A DNA stretch of 64,000 bases from Nitrobacter sp051535215 (GCF_051535215.1 NZ_JBPPLY010000001.1:62001-126000), one strand, 5' to 3'; positions 8,702 through 17,472 are shown, counted from the first letter of the stretch. Numbers and translations are program-made. Notes: generated from the letters alone by a model not told the origin.

Positions 8702-10219
8702 TCACGTCCCGCAGAAGGTTTGCCGGACTTCTTCCTCCGGTGCCGGCGGCTTCGCATAGTCCGCGAACTCCGGCTGGTCGTCGTAAGGATGCGCCAGCAC
8801 CTCGACGAGCTGGTTAAATTTATCGAAGTGTCCCGCTTCGGCGTCCTGAATGGCCGCCTCAATACGGTGATTGCGTGGGATGAACATCGGATTGGCGGCC
8901 AGCATGGCGGTCCGGCGGGCCTCGGCGGGTCGCTCTTCAAACGACAGGCGCTCGCGCCAGCGTGCGGCCCATGCGTCGAACGCGGACGGGTTCGCGAAAA
9001 GCACCCGAGCGCCTGTATCGCACTTCGGATCGGCGGCCGCCTCGCACAGGGCCCGGAAGGTCAACGTGAAATCCGCCTGATTCTCAGCCATCGATGTGAG
9101 GAGATCGGAGGCGAGCTCGAAATCTCCTTCCATTTCGATCGCAAGACCGAGCTTCTGCCGCAGGCCAGCAAGGTATGCCCGGTTGAAATGATCATTGAAG
9201 AGCCTGATCGATGCGTTGGCGGCTTCAATCGCCTTGTCCGCGCCATCCGCCATCAGCGGCAGCAGCGTCTCGGCGAACCGGGTCAGATTCCATTTGATGA
9301 CGGCAGGCTGATTGGCGAACGCATAGCGTCCAAAGTGGTCGATCGAACTGAAAACCTTGTCCGGATGGTAGGCGTCCATGAAGGCGCAGGGACCGTAGTC
9401 GATTGTCTCGCCGGCGATCGCGGTGTTGTCGGTATTCAGAACACCGTGGATGAAGCCGACAAGCATCCATCGGGCGGCCAGCCGGGCCAGGGCAGCGACC
9501 ACCGCGTCGTAGAAGGCGCGATAGGGGTCTTCAGCCGAGCGCGCTTCCGGATAGTGCCGCTCGATGGCGTAGTCTGCGAGAACACGAAGATTGTCGACGT
9601 CGCCCCGTACGGCAAAATATTGAAACGTGCCGACGCGCAGATGGCTCGATGCGACGCGAGTCAGGATGCCGCCCGGCAGCACGCGTTCGCGGATGACGTT
9701 TTCGCCGGTCAGTACCGCGGCCAGCGAGCGCGTCGTCGGAATTCCAAGCGCGGCCATGGCCTCGCTGACGATGTATTCGCGGATGACAGGCCCTACCGCG
9801 GCGCGGCCATCACCGCCTCTTGAGAAGCGGGTCCGGCCGGAGCCTTTGAGCTGAAGATCATAGCGCCTGCCTGCAGCGTCGACGACTTCACCGAGCAGGA
9901 TGGCGCGCCCGTCTCCAAGCTGAGGGACGAAATCCCCGAACTGATGTCCGGCGTACGCCTGAGCGATCGGCTCGGAGCCGGGTGCGATGACATTGCCGGA
10001 AAGAACGGCGACCCCTTCAGGGCTTTTGAGGAACTGAGGGTCGATGCGTAGCTGGCGGGCGAGCGCGTCGTTCACACGCAGCAGTCCGGGCGCGGGCGCC
10101 GTCGCAGGTATCACGCGCTGATAAAATGCGTCCGGCAGCCGGGCATAGGTATTGTCGAAGGGGATGAACGCTGCCGCATCTGTGGACGTGGAACGGGAAA
10201 CTTCTGTCAAGGACGTCAT
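8702..10219 (-). CDS. selO: Protein adenylyltransferase SelO (YdiU family)
   Basis: A 505-residue pseudokinase that transfers AMP to Ser/Thr/Tyr of target proteins; bacterial SelO is linked to oxidative-stress responses. Family motifs include AYAGHQFGDFVPQLGDGRA, LKGSGRTRFSRGGDGRA (nucleotide-binding Lys/Arg region), REYIVSEAMAALGIPTTR and HGVLNTDNTAIAGETIDYG, which carries the metal-binding Asn and Asp. The protein ends FCGT, with Cys third from the end, the position of selenocysteine in the human homologue; a redox-active C-terminal Cys is therefore retained. Length is normal. It stands alone, downstream of repeat B1. Confidence 0.93.
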   Translation of the reverse strand: MTSLTEVSRSTSTDAAAFIPFDNTYARLPDAFYQRVIPATAPAPGLLRVNDALARQLRIDPQFLKSPEGVAVLSGNVIAPGSEPIAQAYAGHQFGDFVPQLGDGRAILLGEVVDAAGRRYDLQLKGSGRTRFSRGGDGRAAVGPVIREYIVSEAMAALGIPTTRSLAAVLTGENVIRERVLPGGILTRVASSHLRVGTFQYFAVRGDVDNLRVLADYAIERHYPEARSAEDPYRAFYDAVVAALARLAARWMLVGFIHGVLNTDNTAIAGETIDYGPCAFMDAYHPDKVFSSIDHFGRYAFANQPAVIKWNLTRFAETLLPLMADGADKAIEAANASIRLFNDHFNRAYLAGLRQKLGLAIEMEGDFELASDLLTSMAENQADFTLTFRALCEAAADPKCDTGARVLFANPSAFDAWAARWRERLSFEERPAEARRTAMLAANPMFIPRNHRIEAAIQDAEAGHFDKFNQLVEVLAHPYDDQPEFADYAKPPAPEEEVRQTFCGT

Positions 10220-10379
10220 GGCCCTAAAATCGTTCCCTGGCCGCGAAAAGCAAGCCGGAGATTTGCGGTTTGACGCGGCATAACGGAGCTGCGCCCTTGC
10301 AATTTGATGCGCGGGTCGGGATTAAAGACGTACCACGCTTAGCGCAAGCCTGCCGGCCCTCCGGACGACTGCGTTCGAT

Positions 10380-11336
10380 CTATGCGGCCAGCCGCATTTC
10401 CTTTTCGATGATTTCGGAAAAACCCTGCCGCCAGGACGGATAGCGTGGCGACCACCCAAGTTCCCGCTTGGCCTTGGCGTTCGATCCTGCGCGGGACTCG
10501 GTCATCATGACCACGAGATGTTGTCCGGCGATAAGGCGGCCCAGCCAGGCGGGAACGCGGAATGGCGGTTTTGCCCCGAGCAGCTTGGCGATCTCGGTGA
10601 GCCAGTCGTGCACCGGCGCGGGATCATCGTCGACGATGTTGTAAACGCCCTCACCTCGCTCGACCGCGACCGCGGCCGCTTCGGCGGCATCCTCGACATG
10701 CAGGAACGACCACCACGCCGTGCCGCCGCCGATCAGCGGCATGCGGCGCTTGCAAATCTGTTCCAAAATGGAGGGATCGCAAAAGCCGGTATCGGGGCCA
10801 TAGAATCCGCCATAGCGCAACGCAACACCGACCACGCCCGGCGTTGTCGTCACGGCGCGCTCGAGATGGCGGATCGCATCCAGCGTGCCGCGGAGTTCCC
10901 GCGGCGGATCCTGATCGAGCGGATCGTCTTCGGTCTTCACGTGACCGCCGGTCCGTGCATAGGGCCAACCGCAGAAGCTTTGCGCAACCATTCGCTTCGT
11001 GCCGCAGGCCTGCGCGGCTGCAACAAGATGGTCGGTTCCGGCCGTGCGCAGCCGATTGCTGCTTGCAAAGGTGCGGTCGAATTTACGCAAGTCCGACGCG
11101 CCCTTCAAATCCGTGAGTTGATGCACGATCACATCCGGGCGCGCGGCAACGACCGCGGCATGAATGGCTTTCTCGTCGAGCGCATCAGCGACCACGGGGT
11201 CCGCGCCGAGTTTCCGCAAAAGGTTCGTTTTCGCGGGCGTTCGCGTCAGTCCGGTCACGCTATACCCTCTGTGGATCAAACGCGGAACCAGACGGCATCC
11301 GACAGCGCCCGTGGCGCCAGCAACGAAAATATGCAT
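10380..11336 (-). CDS. NAD(P)-dependent oxidoreductase / epimerase (extended SDR)
   Basis: A 318-residue extended short-chain dehydrogenase. MHIFVAGATGAVGCRLVPRL is the Rossmann motif. FCGWPYARTGG stands where the usual catalytic YxxxK would be, so the active site is degenerate (Tyr present, Lys not evident). FLHVEDAAEAAAVAVE and GVYNIVDDDPAPVHDWL are typical of NAD-dependent epimerase relatives; the substrate is unknown. An open frame extends upstream to 11714, but ATG 11336 has AAGGTG 8 bases before it, and the extension encodes a remnant of another gene. This start is therefore secure. Confidence 0.85.
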   Translation of the reverse strand: MHIFVAGATGAVGCRLVPRLIHRGYSVTGLTRTPAKTNLLRKLGADPVVADALDEKAIHAAVVAARPDVIVHQLTDLKGASDLRKFDRTFASSNRLRTAGTDHLVAAAQACGTKRMVAQSFCGWPYARTGGHVKTEDDPLDQDPPRELRGTLDAIRHLERAVTTTPGVVGVALRYGGFYGPDTGFCDPSILEQICKRRMPLIGGGTAWWSFLHVEDAAEAAAVAVERGEGVYNIVDDDPAPVHDWLTEIAKLLGAKPPFRVPAWLGRLIAGQHLVVMMTESRAGSNAKAKRELGWSPRYPSWRQGFSEIIEKEMRLAA

Positions 11337-11399
11337 GGAACACCTTACGAGTTGTTGCTGCTGACTGGTTAGGTTGGTGTCGGGTCTGATGAATGCAAG

Positions 11400-11650
11400 C
11401 GCATCAGCAAGCGACCGCGAACCTGGTCGCACGCTGCTTTCTGTTCCTGCGATGGAGACGCGCCAGCACGGTCTGACCAATTGCGACACCGATGGAGCCG
11501 CCAAAATTGCGGGCGAGATTGATGAGAGCCGACGCCTGATCGGTCTTGTCCGGCGGAATGCCTCATATGAGGCGGTGGTGATCGGGATGAAGATCAGCGG
11601 CAATCCGATGCCGAGATAGATACGCGACCAGGCGAAGTACCAGAAGTCGC
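11400..11650 (-). pseudogene. Remnant of a DHA2-type MFS drug transporter
   Basis: Reading leftwards from 11650 the frame gives FWYFAWSRIYLGIGLPLIF then IPITTASYE, a stretch typical of the EmrB/DHA2 subfamily. After Glu (codon at 11564-11562) the reading must shift by one base, near 11560, to continue as IPPDKTDQASALINLARN then FGGSIGVAIGQTVLA, the expected next segment. So one base is missing from a Gly codon. The rest of the transporter on either side is absent, and the sequence beyond the second segment no longer matches well. It is a decayed C-terminal fragment directly upstream of the epimerase gene. Confidence 0.75.
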
Positions 11651-11900
11651 ATGGCGCTAGGCGTCCGAGACGACACAGCAACACGGCCGAAGCGACTTCG
11701 AACGAAATACGCATCAGCGCCGGGCTGTGCGTTCCGGTTCGGACGAGGCCGCAACGACACCCGTCGGTCGCACCAGCGAGGTCACGAAGTCGCCGTACCC
11801 GCGATCCGTCGAGGCGCGAACTCCGGGCTCACCCCCCCAGCCGCGTCAAACGCGCCGGGCTGGAGCCTTATCGCTTGCTGATGAAATCGGAAACGAGAGG
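11651..11900. other. Intergenic stretch without a recognised gene
   Basis: Between the transporter remnant and repeat A2. Short open frames exist on both strands but none has a ribosome site, a recognisable domain or a convincing start. It is probably further decayed sequence from the same lost locus. Confidence 0.4.
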
Positions 11901-11970
11901 CTCCATGATTTTGATTTGACGCATTTTCTTCGCGCAAACAGGTATTCACTTCGCTGGAAAACGCTATAAG
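11901..11970 (+). repeat. Palindromic repeat, type A (copy A2)
   Basis: Begins CTCCATGATTTTGATTTGAC, passes GCATTTTCTTCGCGC and GGTATTCACTTCGCTGG, and ends AAAACGCTATAAG. It is 90 bp upstream of the TPR gene and in the same orientation as copy A3, which lies after that gene. Confidence 0.8.
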
Positions 11971-12060
11971 TGCCGGCAATCGACGAAGCCGGGGCGAATT
12001 AGGGCATACCGGCGCTCCCCTGTTTTGCTAAACTCGCCCACGAGTCAGGAGTCCAGTGTT

Positions 12061-12639
12061 ATGGCAGTATCCGAAATCATGCTTGCGGCAAGGCTGAACG
12101 ATCAGGCCGAGATCTTTAAAGCAGAGGGGCGCTACGCCGAAGCCGAACCGCTGTATAGACAAGCGTTGGCCATCTGCGCGAAGACGCGCGGGCTCGAGCA
12201 TCCCTCTGTCGCGCTCGGGCTGACCGATCTGGCCGAACTCTACAGCCTCCAGGGCCGATATGCCGAGGCCGAGCCACTCTGCAAGCGGGCGTTGGCGACC
12301 TGGAGAAAGGCTCTCGGGCCCGATCACCCGGATCTCGTGCAGTCGCTGAACAGCCTGGCCTTCGTCTACAAGGCCCAGGGCCGCTATGCCGAGGCTGAGC
12401 CGCTCTATAAGCGCGCGGTCGTCATCTTCGAGAAATCGCTCGGCGCTCACCATCCCTCCGTCGCGTCGGCGCTGGACAATCTGGCCTCGGTTTACAAGGA
12501 CGAGGCCCGCTACGACGAAGCCGAGTCGCTCTACAAGCAGGCCCTGGCGATCCGGGAGAAGGCGCTCCCTCCCGATCATCCCGATGTCGCGCAATCGAAC
12601 AAAAATCTGGCCGATCTGGACAGCGCCCGGAAGGGGTAG
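12061..12639 (+). CDS. Tetratricopeptide repeat protein (kinesin-light-chain type)
   Basis: A 192-residue protein made almost wholly of four TPR units of 42 residues, each with (G/A)RYAEAEPLYKRAL followed by EKxLGxxHPxVAxxLxNLAxxY. The 126-bp DNA periodicity (units from about 12121, 12247, 12373 and 12499) shows tandem duplication. There is no signal peptide, membrane segment or catalytic domain; it is expected to be a cytosolic protein-binding scaffold. ATG 12061 is preferred over TTG 12025 because AGGAG lies about 9 bases before it. A type A repeat flanks it on each side, and a terminator-like hairpin follows. The partner is unknown. Confidence 0.88.
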   Translation: MAVSEIMLAARLNDQAEIFKAEGRYAEAEPLYRQALAICAKTRGLEHPSVALGLTDLAELYSLQGRYAEAEPLCKRALATWRKALGPDHPDLVQSLNSLAFVYKAQGRYAEAEPLYKRAVVIFEKSLGAHHPSVASALDNLASVYKDEARYDEAESLYKQALAIREKALPPDHPDVAQSNKNLADLDSARKG

Positions 12640-12660
12640 CCCCGGAGTTCCTGGGGTCTT

Positions 12661-12704
12661 GTGATTTGACGCGTTTTCTTTCCGTCCCGCTGGAAACGCT
12701 ATAG
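12661..12704 (+). repeat. Palindromic repeat, type A (copy A3, internally deleted)
   Basis: Reads GTGATTTGACGCGTTTTCTT, then jumps to CCCGCTGGAAACGCTATAGG, lacking the ACCGGTATCCACTT core. The two palindromic arms remain. It lies 21 bp after the TPR stop codon. Confidence 0.7.
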
Positions 12705-12753
12705 GACCGCCTGCCGGAAATCTTGTTTCGCGCGAAGCAGCCGTCGGACAGCA

Positions 12754-12781
12754 CAATCCTCCCTCTGGCAGGATTGTTTTT
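12754..12781 (+). terminator. Rho-independent terminator
   Basis: Stem CAATCCT (12754-12760) and AGGATTG (12770-12776) with a 9-base loop, followed by five T. The T tract is on the plus strand, so it would end the TPR transcript, after repeat A3. Confidence 0.7.
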
Positions 12782-12799
12782 CGACTTTCTCTCGCAGGT

Positions 12800-13555
12800 T
12801 CACGATCGTTGGCTCGGCGTGTGAGCTTGCCGCCCGCGCGGGCGCGCCCGGATGCGCATCGGCCCGTTTTTCTCAACGATCTCGAATGCGCCGGTCTTTC
12901 GGACAAGATTGCTGAGTTTTCCGAAGCCATAGCTACGGACATCGAAATCCGAGAACAATTTCGATATCTGCTGTCCCACAAGGCCGAGAGGCGCCCATCC
13001 ATCCTCGCCTTCGATCTGTGAAAGAGCTTTGTTGAGGATAGGAATCGCGGCGCTTGGCGGCTTCAATGACGCCCGTTTCCCTGCCACGTCGGCGTTCGAC
13101 GACAGGGGTTCGGGAACTAGATTTTCGGTGTAGATGAATCGGCGGCAAGCCTGCCGAAAGCTTTCGGGCGTTTTCTGCGCGCCGAATCCGTAGACCTCGG
13201 CGCCCTGCTCGCGCAAGCGAGACGCGAGGCGCGTGAAATCGCTATCGGACGACACGAGGCAGAAGCCGTCCAAGCGTTCACCATGCAACAAATCCATCGC
13301 GTCGATGACGAGCGCTATATCGGAGGCGTTCTTTCCTTTGGTATAAGAAAACTGCTGATAGGGGTCGATCGCATGCTTCTGGAGAAGCTCGGTCCACGAT
13401 TTCAGATGTGAACCCGAAAAGTCGCCGTAGATGCGGCGGACGCTGGCTTCGCCGAATTTTGCGATCTCCTCGAACAGGCCGCCCGCGATTTGAGGCGATG
13501 TGTTGTCCGCGTCGATGAGGACTGCAAGGCGTGGCAATCGTGCTTCATTTTTCAT
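12800..13555 (-). CDS. NYN-domain protein with C-terminal LOTUS (OST-HTH) domain
   Basis: A 251-residue protein. Residues 8-145 are a PIN-like NYN nuclease domain: LIDADN (Asp15, Asp17), KNASDIALVIDAMDLL (Asp79, Asp85) and VSSDSDF (Asp104, Asp106), the acidic residues expected to bind Mg2+ and cut RNA. Residues about 165-238 (IPILNKALSQIEGEDGWAPL through SYGFGKLSNLVRKTG) match an OST-HTH/LOTUS domain, thought to bind RNA. Bacterial NYN-LOTUS proteins of this size are common but poorly studied; targets are unknown. The short C-terminal tail is basic. It is transcribed towards the TPR gene, with no conserved partner. Confidence 0.88.
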   Translation of the reverse strand: MKNEARLPRLAVLIDADNTSPQIAGGLFEEIAKFGEASVRRIYGDFSGSHLKSWTELLQKHAIDPYQQFSYTKGKNASDIALVIDAMDLLHGERLDGFCLVSSDSDFTRLASRLREQGAEVYGFGAQKTPESFRQACRRFIYTENLVPEPLSSNADVAGKRASLKPPSAAIPILNKALSQIEGEDGWAPLGLVGQQISKLFSDFDVRSYGFGKLSNLVRKTGAFEIVEKNGPMRIRARPRGRQAHTPSQRS

Positions 13556-13708
13556 CCGGCATCCTCGTCAACCCGCAATTCGCCGATGTTGCCGCGGTTT
13601 CGTTTGATATTGGTGAAAGATAGGCCGCCGTTGTGCACACAAGCAGGGACCGGAGTCAGCGAAATCTATAAAAAAGATCGAGACTTTTCAGTGCATTGGA
13701 AGTCTTTA

Positions 13709-13808
13709 TTAGCCAACCGGTCTTCTCCCGCTCCGGGCGCCAGCCGCCGAGGTCCTTAAAAAGGGATCACCCCTCGTTTGTTAGCCATTTCAACGATATT
13801 TTTAGCCA
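13709..13808 (+). promoter_or_regulatory. Three TTAGCCA direct repeats upstream of the RNase D gene
   Basis: TTAGCCA occurs at 13709-13715, 13781-13787 and 13802-13808 in the 281-bp AT-richer gap before the RNase D-like gene. The last two are 21 bp apart, two helical turns. They resemble the TTAACCAT half-site of CtrA with one change. Binding is speculative. Confidence 0.3.
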
Positions 13809-13836
13809 CCAACCGATTCGACCGAGGCCGAGACAC

Positions 13837-14457
<621 letters not shown>

Positions 14458-14803
14458 GCAGGCACGATTCTGGCGGCCGAGGACGGTCGGCCGGCCAGAA
14501 CAGGCTGCGACATTAAAGATCCGCCCCGTTTCGGTCACACTCCTCGTTCTCGGTGGCGCCGGTTTTGCGGTGGCCCGTCACGGCAGATTGAGCACCGCGT
14601 TCCGTGTCGCGGAGACGGCGCAATCATGAGGCCGACGCGAGGTGCTACCTCTTGCGATGTCAGGCTGCGAAATCCCGCGGTTCGGGGTAAAATGGTCGGA
14701 GTGCGATCCAACTGCGTCGATCCGACTCAAACACTGTCTTTTGATTGAGCATGATCCTGTCCGAAAACCGGTTTTCACTTTTTGGGATCATGTTTTGAAA
14801 CAG
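14458..14803. other. Gap between RNase D-like gene and lptC
   Basis: 346 bp with no supported gene. An open frame enters lptC from 14642 but runs through a palindromic repeat (14741-14797) and has no ribosome site, so it is not taken as coding. A promoter for the lpt genes is likely here, though no clear hexamers were identified. Confidence 0.45.
14741..14797 (+). repeat. Palindromic repeat, type C, short form (copy C1)
   Basis: Reads TTGATTGAGCATGATCCTGT, CCGAAAACCGGTTTTCACTT, TTTGGGATCATGTTTT. The arms AGCATGATC and GATCATG(C/T) pair, and the middle carries ACCGGTTTTCACTT, the core shared with type A. The element ends 6 bp before the proposed lptC start codon. Confidence 0.85.
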
Positions 14804-15574
14804 ATGCCTGGAGCAGCGGTGTATCCGGTTCAGAAACCAACCTACCAAACCGGACTTCAGGCCGGGCTGGAAGCACGTTTCGCCCGCGCGGCGCGTCACA
14901 GCCGCATGGTGCGGGCGTTGCGCATCGCGGTGCCGGCCGTGGTCGGTCTTGTCATGACCGGGCTGATCGCGATCGCGGTCTTCAATCCCTTTCGTGCGCT
15001 CGCCAAGCTGCCGCTCGACACGGATAATCTCGTCGTCTCCGGCACCAAGATCACGATGGAGTCGCCGCACCTGTCGGGCTTCACGCCGGACAAGCGGCCC
15101 TACGAGATGCGCGCCACGACGGCGACTCAAGACATCACCGATCCCGATCATGTCGAGTTGCATACCTTGCGCGCGAAGGTGCTGATGGAAGACCGCACGA
15201 CGGTGACGCTGGATTCCCGCACCGGCCTGTTCGATACGAAAACGCAGATACTCGATCTGCACAAGGATATCCTCATGCAGTCCTCGACGGGATATGAGGC
15301 GCGGCTGAACCATGCGCTGGTCGATATGGGCCGCGGCACGGTCACGTCGGACCAGCCTGTCGATGTCAAATTGCTGAACGGGACGCTGACCGCCGACACC
15401 ATGAAGGTTTCAGAAAAGGGCGACGTGGTGCGATTCGAAAACAATGTCGTGATGCATCTGATCCTGGACAATCCTGCCGCGACCGCGGATGCCGCCGCCA
15501 AGGAGACGCCGCCGCCGCCATCCGCGGCGGAGCGCATGCACAGCCCCTCGCGCAAATCCGGCAACACGAAGTGA
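14804..15574 (+). CDS. lptC: LPS export protein LptC
   Basis: A 256-residue bitopic inner-membrane protein that passes lipopolysaccharide from the LptBFG ATPase to periplasmic LptA. After a basic N-terminus (RAARHSRMVRALR) comes one membrane helix, about residues 43-67 (VPAVVGLVMTGLIAIAVF). The periplasmic part has the beta-jellyroll pattern with SGTKITMESPHLSGFT and SQPVDVKLLNGTLTAD-like strands. The N-terminus MPGAAVYPVQKPTYQ suits the family in this group; a GTG at 14819 with GGAG five bases before it is an alternative start. The stop overlaps a GTG that could start lptA, so the two genes are coupled. Confidence 0.88.
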   Translation: MPGAAVYPVQKPTYQTGLQAGLEARFARAARHSRMVRALRIAVPAVVGLVMTGLIAIAVFNPFRALAKLPLDTDNLVVSGTKITMESPHLSGFTPDKRPYEMRATTATQDITDPDHVELHTLRAKVLMEDRTTVTLDSRTGLFDTKTQILDLHKDILMQSSTGYEARLNHALVDMGRGTVTSDQPVDVKLLNGTLTADTMKVSEKGDVVRFENNVVMHLILDNPAATADAAAKETPPPPSAAERMHSPSRKSGNTK

Positions 15575-15582
15575 TTCTGGCC

Positions 15583-16263
15583 ATGCAAAGCCGTGTCGAC
15601 CTCCGGCGGGCGTCCCGCCTCGCCTGCCTGTTGTGCAGCGGATTGATCGCCCTCGCCGTGACGGCCGCGGGTGAAGCGGCCGGGCAAAGCTCCGTGCAGG
15701 GCGTTCCCAATGCGATGCAGGGCTTTTCGCAAAACCGCGATCAGCCGATCCAAATCGAGGCCGCCGCACTGGAGATGCGCGACAAGAAAAAGGAGGCGAC
15801 CTTCTCCGGAAACGTCAAGGTGGTGCAGGGCGACACCACGATGACGTCGAAGACGCTCGTGGTCTATTATGAAAGCGGCAACTCGGCCAATGGCAACGCC
15901 AAAGGCAACGCGCCGGCGAAGACGACGATGGCCGCGGCGACGCCAGGACCATCTGGGGCGTCCTCGATCAAGCGGCTCGAGGCGAGGGGCGACGTTGTGG
16001 TGACCCAGAAGGACCAGGTCGTAACCGGCGAGACCGCAGTGTTCGACACCAGGACCAACCTGATCACGATGCTGGGCAAAGTGGTCTTGACCCAGTGCAA
16101 GAACGTGTTGCGCGGCGACAAGCTGCTGGTCGACATGACCACCGGCGTATCGCGCGTCGAATCCAATAGCGGCAGGGTCCAGGGTCTGTTCATTCAGAAT
16201 AACGAAAGCTGCGCGGGTTCCGGGCCGTCCATAACCCCCCTCTCCCCTAAAAAACCCAAGTAA
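15583..16263 (+). CDS. lptA: LPS transport periplasmic protein LptA
   Basis: A 226-residue exported OstA-family protein forming the periplasmic bridge for lipopolysaccharide. A signal peptide (ACLLCSGLIALAVTAAGEAAG) is followed by PIQIEAAALEMRDKKKEATFSG-type strands and further beta repeats: GDVVVTQKDQVVTGETAVFD and VVLTQCKNVLRGDKLLVDM. About 30 residues of low complexity (SANGNAKGNAPAKTTMAAAT) are inserted at about 106-130, unlike enteric LptA. The start could instead be GTG 15571, which overlaps the lptC stop; ATG 15583 gives a more normal signal peptide. It is followed by lptB after 204 bp. Confidence 0.88.
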   Translation: MQSRVDLRRASRLACLLCSGLIALAVTAAGEAAGQSSVQGVPNAMQGFSQNRDQPIQIEAAALEMRDKKKEATFSGNVKVVQGDTTMTSKTLVVYYESGNSANGNAKGNAPAKTTMAAATPGPSGASSIKRLEARGDVVVTQKDQVVTGETAVFDTRTNLITMLGKVVLTQCKNVLRGDKLLVDMTTGVSRVESNSGRVQGLFIQNNESCAGSGPSITPLSPKKPK

Positions 16264-16467
16264 CATCATGGTGTTCGACTGACGGACGCGACCTCCGAGG
16301 TTGCATCCATGCGCGACGCTCTGTATCTGGTGCGCGCGGCTCACCGAAAAGCACGACTAATTTCGGCGGCTCGCTGGGCAAGTGCGATCTGCTCCTTCAT
16401 GGTTGTGCGACGAATCAGGCACGCCGCGGGTGCGGGCGAACGACCGTGAGAGGCTGAGCAAGCGCCC

Positions 16468-17472
16468 ATGGTGGACATCTTCAACGTGTTCCGCAAACGG
16501 CCGCAAAAACGCAGGCCACAAGCGTTCGCGCGAAACCAGCCGGGCATCACGGCGCTCGGCGACGACACCGTCGGCGACATGCTGACCAACCCGGTGCGCG
16601 ATGCGCCGCCGGTTTCCCGCGGGGCTCCCCGCGACGTTCCTTCCGCCCCGCCTGCCCCCCGGTCCCGGCCGCCAGTTCGCTCCGCGCCGGATGCTCCCCG
16701 TCCGCGTGCCGCCTCCAGCGACAGCCGCTCCCCGCGCATGGCCCAGCGTCCCGGCTACCTCGCCGTTCACGGCGTGGAAAAAAGTTTCGGCTCGCGTCAG
16801 GTTGTGCGCGGCGTCAGCATCTATGTCCGTCGCGGCGAAGCGGTCGGATTGCTGGGTCCTAACGGCGCCGGCAAGACCACCGTGTTCTACATGATCACCG
16901 GTCTTATTCCTGCCGATCGCGGCACCATCGAACTGGACGGTCACGACGTGACGAAGCTGCCGATGTATCAGCGGGCGCGGCTCGGCATCGGTTACCTGCC
17001 GCAGGAAGCCTCGATCTTCCGGGGTCTCACGGTCGAGCAGAACATCCGTGCTGTGCTCGAGGTCGTCGAGCCCAGCAGGAAGAAGCGAGAGGCCGAACTC
17101 GACGCGCTGCTCGAGGAATTCAATATCAGCCGCCTGCGCAAGTCGCCGTCGATCGCGCTGTCGGGCGGCGAGCGGCGGCGCGTGGAAATCGCGCGCGCGC
17201 TGGCGACGCGCCCGAACTACATGCTGCTGGACGAGCCGTTCGCCGGCATCGATCCGATCGCGGTGGGCGACATTCAGGACCTGGTGCGCCACCTGACCAA
17301 TCGTGGCATCGGCGTGCTCATCACCGACCACAACGTCCGCGAAACGCTCGGCCTCACCGACCGCGCCTATATCGTCTATGCCGGCGAAATCCTGACCGAG
17401 GGCACCCCCGACGCGATCGTCAACGATCCCGACGTGCGGCGCCTCTACCTCGGCGAGGAATTCCGGCTTTAG
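16468..17472 (+). CDS. lptB: LPS export ABC transporter ATPase LptB with N-terminal extension
   Basis: The ATPase that powers lipopolysaccharide extraction by LptFG. Walker A GPNGAGKT is at 130-137, the Q-loop at YLPQE (176-180), the signature LSGGE at 231-235, Walker B YMLLDEP at 251-257 with catalytic Glu256, and the switch His288 in ITDHN. The protein is 334 residues, about 90 longer than usual: residues 1-90 are Pro/Arg/Ala-rich and probably disordered. An in-frame ATG at 16738 would give a standard-size LptB, so either start is possible; no strong ribosome site distinguishes them. The stop codon touches a palindromic repeat. Confidence 0.92.
   Translation: MVDIFNVFRKRPQKRRPQAFARNQPGITALGDDTVGDMLTNPVRDAPPVSRGAPRDVPSAPPAPRSRPPVRSAPDAPRPRAASSDSRSPRMAQRPGYLAVHGVEKSFGSRQVVRGVSIYVRRGEAVGLLGPNGAGKTTVFYMITGLIPADRGTIELDGHDVTKLPMYQRARLGIGYLPQEASIFRGLTVEQNIRAVLEVVEPSRKKREAELDALLEEFNISRLRKSPSIALSGGERRRVEIARALATRPNYMLLDEPFAGIDPIAVGDIQDLVRHLTNRGIGVLITDHNVRETLGLTDRAYIVYAGEILTEGTPDAIVNDPDVRRLYLGEEFRL

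Noticed and set aside
11337..11714. Extended 444-residue form of the epimerase
   Set aside because: The extra 126 residues come from the transporter remnant; ATG 11336 has its own ribosome site and Rossmann start.
12109..12600. Direct repeats considered as a CRISPR array
   Set aside because: The 126-bp periodicity is coding and gives in-frame TPR units; there are no spacers of constant length between identical repeats.
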